From: Sphingomonas sp.
Lineage (GTDB): Bacteria > Pseudomonadota > Alphaproteobacteria > Sphingomonadales > Sphingomonadaceae
Length of the DNA stretch: 64,000 nucleotides
Direction: 5' to 3'
Assembly (NCBI RefSeq): GCF_017744835.1
Contig: NZ_JAGIAM010000003.1
Span: 992,001-1,056,000 of the forward strand
Under the pieces are notes generated by a model. That model was not told the DNA's origin and searched no databases. It saw only the letters and a program-made list of their open reading frames with translations. The translations under genes and the position numbers were made by a program. Of the stretch, positions 60,409-64,000 are shown in pieces. Every line of letters starts with the position of its first letter. The first letter of the stretch is position 1.

Positions 60409-60833
60409 CAGCCCCGCGCCCCGGCTGCGGCCTCGGCGGCGGCCTCGAAGGCGAGCCGGATCGACGGATGGCGGCCGCGATGCTCGAGCGCCGGCGCGAA
60501 CAGGTCCAGCCCCGGCCAGTCGGGCACCTCGGCGCGCTCGCCGGCGAGCCAGGCAGTGAGCTGGTCGCGCGCCTCGGCGAGCTCCTCGGGGGTGCGCCCG
60601 ATCGCGTGCATCGCCATCAGCGACGACGATGCCTGGCCCAGCGCACAGGCGCGCACCAGCATGCCGAGCGCCGAGACGCGCCCCTCGCCATCGACTTCGA
60701 CGTCCACCGTCACGCGGCTCCCGCACACCGGCGAGCGCTTCTCGACGCTCGCCATCGGCGCCGCGAGCCGCTCGTGAAAGGGGATCGACGCGGCGAGCCG
60801 CAGGATTTCGGTGTTGTAGAGCGGCGCGTTCAT
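60408..60833 (-). CDS. NifU/IscU-like scaffold protein lacking the third cysteine
   Basis: This 141-residue protein has the IscU-type fold with LYNTEILRLAA, Cys37 in SPVCGSRVTVDV and Cys63 in RACALGQAS. The usual third cluster ligand near residue 106 is not found; the region reads HRGRHPSIRLAF, without cysteine. The relatives include Fe-S assembly and SufE-partner proteins, but cluster binding here would be altered. It is cotranscribed with the antiporter. Confidence 0.8.
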   Translation of the reverse strand: MNAPLYNTEILRLAASIPFHERLAAPMASVEKRSPVCGSRVTVDVEVDGEGRVSALGMLVRACALGQASSSLMAMHAIGRTPEELAEARDQLTAWLAGERAEVPDWPGLDLFAPALEHRGRHPSIRLAFEAAAEAAAGARG

Positions 60834-60904
60834 TGCGCCCCCGACTTAGGATAGCCCTGCGCGAAGCGCGAGAGGCTAAAGCGCACCCGGCCCCAAGCCG
60901 CGCT

Positions 60905-61456
60905 TCACTCGGCCTCGACTGCGTTGTCGTGCGCGCCCTCGCCGAACACCGGCTCGCCCCGCCGTCGCCGCTCGACGAATTCGGCGATCGTGCTGCTCGT
61001 CGCGTCGAGCATCGGATAGCTGCGCGACTTGCGCATCCATTCGGGCCGCTTGGCGGGGCCGCCGTACACCGTGTCGAGCACCAGCACGACCAGCAGGAAG
61101 GCGATGCTCACCAGGATCAGCCCCTTGAGCGCGCCGAAGCCGAAGCCCAGCGCGCGGTCGATCGGCCCGAGCACGCTCTTGCGCGTTCGCCCGCCGATGC
61201 TGTTGGCGATCAGCCGCCCGGCAAAATAGCTGCCGCCCGAGAGGATCGCGAAGGCGAGCACCGCCGCCCCCTGCTCGGTCCCGACGATGCCGGCGAGCAG
61301 CTCGGAGACCGGCGCATGGAACAGCCGGATCGCGAGCACCACCAGCAGCCAGGCGACCAGCGCCAGCACTTCGGTCACGAAGCCGCGCAGGAAGCCGAGC
61401 AGCGCCGCCCCGCCGATCGCGAGCAGCACGATGATGTCGAGTCCCGTCAGGCCCAT
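60905..61456 (-). CDS. cvpA: CvpA family protein
   Basis: This 183-residue membrane protein begins MGLTGLDIIVLLAIGGAALLGFLRGF, the family's N-terminal signature. Four helices cover about residues 5-25, 27-45, 65-83 and 105-128. A polar C-terminal tail (RSYPMLDATSSTIAEFVERRRRGE) follows. CvpA is linked to envelope stability and biofilm behaviour. In many alphaproteobacteria it lies next to radA, as it nearly does here. Confidence 0.92.
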   Translation of the reverse strand: MGLTGLDIIVLLAIGGAALLGFLRGFVTEVLALVAWLLVVLAIRLFHAPVSELLAGIVGTEQGAAVLAFAILSGGSYFAGRLIANSIGGRTRKSVLGPIDRALGFGFGALKGLILVSIAFLLVVLVLDTVYGGPAKRPEWMRKSRSYPMLDATSSTIAEFVERRRRGEPVFGEGAHDNAVEAE

Positions 61457-61581
61457 GAAACGCCCCTCCCTCGTCCGCGCCTATGCCGCAATGCGCGCCC
61501 CGGCGGAAGCGCCCGCGCCGTTGCCGCTTGCGCCGCAAAGGCGTATGAAAACCGGGCGGGGGGCTCCGCAGGGAGAGCGTC

Positions 61582-62370
61582 ATGCACGTCGCTCATACGC
61601 AAGGCCTCGATCACGCCGCGCACGCGGCGGAAGTTCGCACCATCGCCGTCGCCGATCTCGGCCAGGCGCTCCGCCAGGGCTGGGCCGATTTCCTCGAGCA
61701 TCGCGGCGACCTGATCTTCGTCGGCTTCATCTATCCGCTCGTCGGGCTGATCGCCGCGACGATCGCGCTCCAGGGCTCGCTGATCCCTTTGTTCTTCCCG
61801 CTCGCCGCGGGCATCGGGCTGCTCGGCCCCGCGGTGTCGGTCGGCTTCTACGAGCTCGCCCGCCGGCGCGAGGCGGGGGAGGACCCGGGCTGGTCGCATT
61901 TCTTCGACGTCGTCCGCCGCCCCGCCTTCGATTCGATCGCCGCGGTCGACGGGCTGCTGCTCGCGATCTTCCTCGCCTGGCTGGCGGTCGCGGCGCTGCT
62001 CTATGTCGCGCTGATCGGCCCCGCGCCGGAGACGGTCGCGACCTTCCTCGACCGGCTGTTCACCACGCCGCAGGGCTGGGCGCTGATCCTGCTCGGCAAC
62101 CTCGCCGGCGCGGGCTTTGCCACCCTCGTCCTTGCGCTGAGCGTCGTGTCGCTGCCGATGCTCGTCGACCAGGACGTCGATGCGCGCACGGCGATCAACA
62201 CCTCGCTGCACGCCGTCGCCGCCAACAAGGGTCCGATGCTGCGCTGGGGCCTCACCGTCGCCGCGCTGCTCGTGCTGGGCTCGATCCCCTTCTTCGTGGG
62301 GCTGGCGGTGGTGCTGCCGGTGCTGGGCTATGCCACCTGGCACCTCTACACCCGGCTGGTCGTGCGCTGA
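61582..62370 (+). CDS. DUF2189 family membrane protein
   Basis: This 262-residue protein has about six membrane helices. The family's N-terminal lead EVRTIAVADLGQALRQGWADFLEH precedes FVGFIYPLVGLIAA, GPAVSVGFYELARRREAGED and SVVSLPMLVDQDVDARTAINTS. DUF2189 proteins are inner-membrane proteins of unknown function, sometimes near cytochrome oxidase genes. It is convergent with radA, three bases apart. Confidence 0.9.
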   Translation: MHVAHTQGLDHAAHAAEVRTIAVADLGQALRQGWADFLEHRGDLIFVGFIYPLVGLIAATIALQGSLIPLFFPLAAGIGLLGPAVSVGFYELARRREAGEDPGWSHFFDVVRRPAFDSIAAVDGLLLAIFLAWLAVAALLYVALIGPAPETVATFLDRLFTTPQGWALILLGNLAGAGFATLVLALSVVSLPMLVDQDVDARTAINTSLHAVAANKGPMLRWGLTVAALLVLGSIPFFVGLAVVLPVLGYATWHLYTRLVVR

Positions 62371-62373
62371 GGT

Positions 62374-63741
62374 TCACCGCCCCAGCAGGTGATCGACGAA
62401 CGCCCCCAATGCCTTGAACCCGGCGAGCTGCAACCCGCCTGCCTCTGCCTGCGCCGCCGGTGCCAGCGCGCGTCCGAAGCCGAGCTTGGCCGCCTCGCGG
62501 CAGCGGAGCGCGCCATGCGCCACCGGCCGCACTTCGCCCGAAAGCGCGATCTCGCCGAACGCCACCGCATCGGACGGCAGCGGCCGCTCGGCCAGAGCCG
62601 ATACCAGCGCCGCCGCCACCGCCAGGTCCGCCGCCGGGTCCTGGACGCGGTAGCCGCCCGAGATGTTGAGATAGACTTCGCATGCCGAGAAGCTGAGCCC
62701 GCAGCGCGCCTCGAGCACCGCCAGGATCATCGCCATCCGCCCCGAATCCCAGCCGACCACCGCGCGCCGCGGCGTCGCCCCGCTCGCCAGCCGCACCGTC
62801 AGCGCCTGGACCTCGACCAGCACCGGCCGCGTCCCCTCCAGCGCCGGGAAGACCACCGTCCCCGCCACATTCTCGTCGCGGTGCGTGAGGAACAGCGACG
62901 AAGGGTTGCCGACTTCGCTCAGCCCCTCCGCCTCCATCGCGAACACGCCGATCTCGTCGGTGCCGCCGAAGCGGTTCTTGACCGCGCGCAGGATGCGATA
63001 CTGATGGCTGCGCTCGCCTTCGAACGCCAGCACCGTGTCGACCATATGCTCGAGCACGCGCGGGCCCGCGATGCTGCCGTCCTTGGTGACGTGCCCCACC
63101 AGCACCAGCGCCGTGCCGCGCTCCTTGGCGAAGCGGATCAGCTCCTGCGCGCTCGCGCGCACCTGGCTCACCGTCCCCGGCGCGCCTTCGATCAGGTCTG
63201 AATGCATCGTCTGGATCGAATCGATGATCAGCAGCGCCGGCGGCGTGCCCTCCCCCAGCGTGGTCAGGATATCGCGCACCGAAGTCGCCGCGGCGAGCTG
63301 CACCGGCGCATTGCCCAGCCCCAGCCGCCGCGCGCGCAGCCGCACCTGGTCGGCCGCTTCCTCGCCCGAGACATAGGCGACGCTCAGCCCGCGGAGCGCG
63401 ATCCGCGCCGCCGCCTGCAGCAGCAGGGTCGACTTGCCGATCCCCGGATCGCCCCCGATCAGCGTGGCGCTGGCTTCGACGAACCCGCCCCCCAGCGCGC
63501 GGTCGAGCTCGGCGATCCCGCTCGCCATCCGCTCGGGCAGCGGCACGTCGGTATCGAGCCCGGTGAGCTGGATCGACCGCCCGCCCGACTGGAGGTTGTG
63601 CCGCGCCTGGAACGGCGTCACGACGCCGCCGGCATCCTCGACCAAAGTGTTCCAGTCGCCACAATCGGCACATTGCCCCCCCCATTGCGAGGATACCGAC
63701 CCGCAGACCTGGCAGACATAACGCTTCTTCGGCTTCGCCAT
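62374..63741 (-). CDS. radA: DNA repair protein RadA (Sms)
   Basis: This 455-residue protein has an N-terminal zinc finger (Cys10, Cys13, Cys24, Cys27). The RecA-like ATPase has Walker A GGDPGIGKST near residues 94-103 and Walker B LLIIDSIQTM. The RadA-specific KNRFGGTDEIGVF motif lies near 255. A C-terminal Lon-protease-like domain (SLFLTHRDENVAGTVVFPALEG to ASGATPRRAVVGWD) completes it. It helps process branched recombination intermediates. Confidence 0.96.
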   Translation of the reverse strand: MAKPKKRYVCQVCGSVSSQWGGQCADCGDWNTLVEDAGGVVTPFQARHNLQSGGRSIQLTGLDTDVPLPERMASGIAELDRALGGGFVEASATLIGGDPGIGKSTLLLQAAARIALRGLSVAYVSGEEAADQVRLRARRLGLGNAPVQLAAATSVRDILTTLGEGTPPALLIIDSIQTMHSDLIEGAPGTVSQVRASAQELIRFAKERGTALVLVGHVTKDGSIAGPRVLEHMVDTVLAFEGERSHQYRILRAVKNRFGGTDEIGVFAMEAEGLSEVGNPSSLFLTHRDENVAGTVVFPALEGTRPVLVEVQALTVRLASGATPRRAVVGWDSGRMAMILAVLEARCGLSFSACEVYLNISGGYRVQDPAADLAVAAALVSALAERPLPSDAVAFGEIALSGEVRPVAHGALRCREAAKLGFGRALAPAAQAEAGGLQLAGFKALGAFVDHLLGR

Positions 63742-63860
63742 GCCGCCACGCTAGCGCAGGAACAGGACGGGAACAACCGCAATTCGACGGACGCCCCGAT
63801 CGCACGCTTGCGCCGCCGCGACTATCGATTACAGATGTAGTCGACAAAGGGAGCGCCGAG

Positions 63861-64000
63861 ATGACCCGACTGTTCTGCACCTTGCTGGCCGTCGTGCTCA
63901 CGCCCGTCGCGGCGCACGCGCAGACCGGCCAATGGGTCGTCGCCACCGATCGCTGGGGCAACAAGGAATATTCGACGCTGAACCTCATCGCCAAGGGCAA
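63861..64000 (+). CDS. Secreted protein, truncated by window end
   Basis: The ATG at 63861 follows GGGAGCGCCGAG. Visible residues begin MTRLFCTLLAVVLTPVAAHA (signal peptide), then QTGQWVVATDRWGNKEYSTL. The frame is open to base 64000. Too little is visible to name a family. The 119 bases upstream separate it from divergent radA. Confidence 0.6.
   Translation, partial: MTRLFCTLLAVVLTPVAAHAQTGQWVVATDRWGNKEYSTLNLIAKG

Noticed and set aside
58585..60777. A 730-codon frame antisense to the CPA2 antiporter
   Set aside because: Charged low-complexity translation opposite a clear membrane transporter.

Overview
The window is a stretch of a very GC-rich alphaproteobacterial chromosome, most likely from a sphingomonad (Sphingomonadaceae). 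This is an inference from three things: the form of the exosortase A (XrtA) exopolysaccharide cluster, the surrounding housekeeping genes (ald/Lrp, ccm, grxC-nitrilase-DUF1178, comF, accA, aroKB, radA), and the dispersed hairpin repeats. Genes are tightly packed, many overlap by 1-4 bases, and no gene-free stretch exceeds 300 bases. I see no transposase, phage gene, CRISPR array or rRNA.

Layout. (1) 1-5.8 kb: the end of a carbohydrate-utilisation locus with a DUF4861 protein (cut by the window edge), a large secreted DUF4450 protein and a flavin-dependent halogenase-like enzyme. (2) 5.8-11.8 kb: a mixed block with a cation/proton antiporter, a Phd/VapC-type toxin-antitoxin pair, an aminotransferase, a secreted alpha/beta hydrolase, and MAPEG and hypothetical proteins. 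(3) 11.8-29 kb: a nearly complete XrtA/PEP-CTERM-associated exopolysaccharide cluster. On the minus strand, in transcription order, lie acyl-CoA ligase, PLP decarboxylase, Wza-like exporter, Wzz-like chain-length protein, tyrosine autokinase, outer-membrane barrel, ATPase, polysaccharide deacetylase, FemAB-like protein, glycosyltransferase, exosortase XrtA-EpsI and asparagine-synthase-like amidotransferase. On the plus strand lie an acyl carrier protein and two hydrolases. No PEP-CTERM substrate, flippase, polymerase or priming transferase is in view.

(4) 29-34.7 kb: trxB, tRNA-Met, a 2H phosphoesterase, kup, and divergent Lrp-type regulator and alanine dehydrogenase genes with a striking inverted repeat between them. 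(5) 34.7-39.5 kb: cytochrome c maturation genes ccmCDEFGHI, without ccmA or ccmB. (6) 39.6-46.6 kb: a GH43-like protein, an OmpA / 33-residue membrane peptide / helix-hairpin-helix trio, tRNA-Arg(CCT), the grxC-nitrilase-DUF1178 operon, comF, a methyltransferase, a Nudix protein and two Flp pilins. (7) 46.7-52.5 kb: accA, xerD, a secreted protein of unknown function preceded by a 45-residue membrane peptide, and aroK-aroB. (8) 52.6-64 kb: a low-GC membrane protein, an M1 peptidase, DUF3617, a serine hydrolase, a PL14-like lyase, DUF423, a KefB/C-type antiporter, a NifU-like protein, cvpA, DUF2189, radA and a truncated secreted protein.

Two families of dispersed inverted repeats occur. Type A (about 82 bp) is at 25561, 28999 and 55017. 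Type B, with TTCACGCAAAGGCGCAAAG termini, is at 47685 and 52497. Nothing here is clearly a wholly new system. The best candidates for undescribed biology are the 45-residue peptide plus 604-residue secreted protein pair, the OmpA/33-residue/HhH trio, the repeat pressed against a ribosome binding site inside the XrtA operon, and the ald/Lrp inverted repeat.
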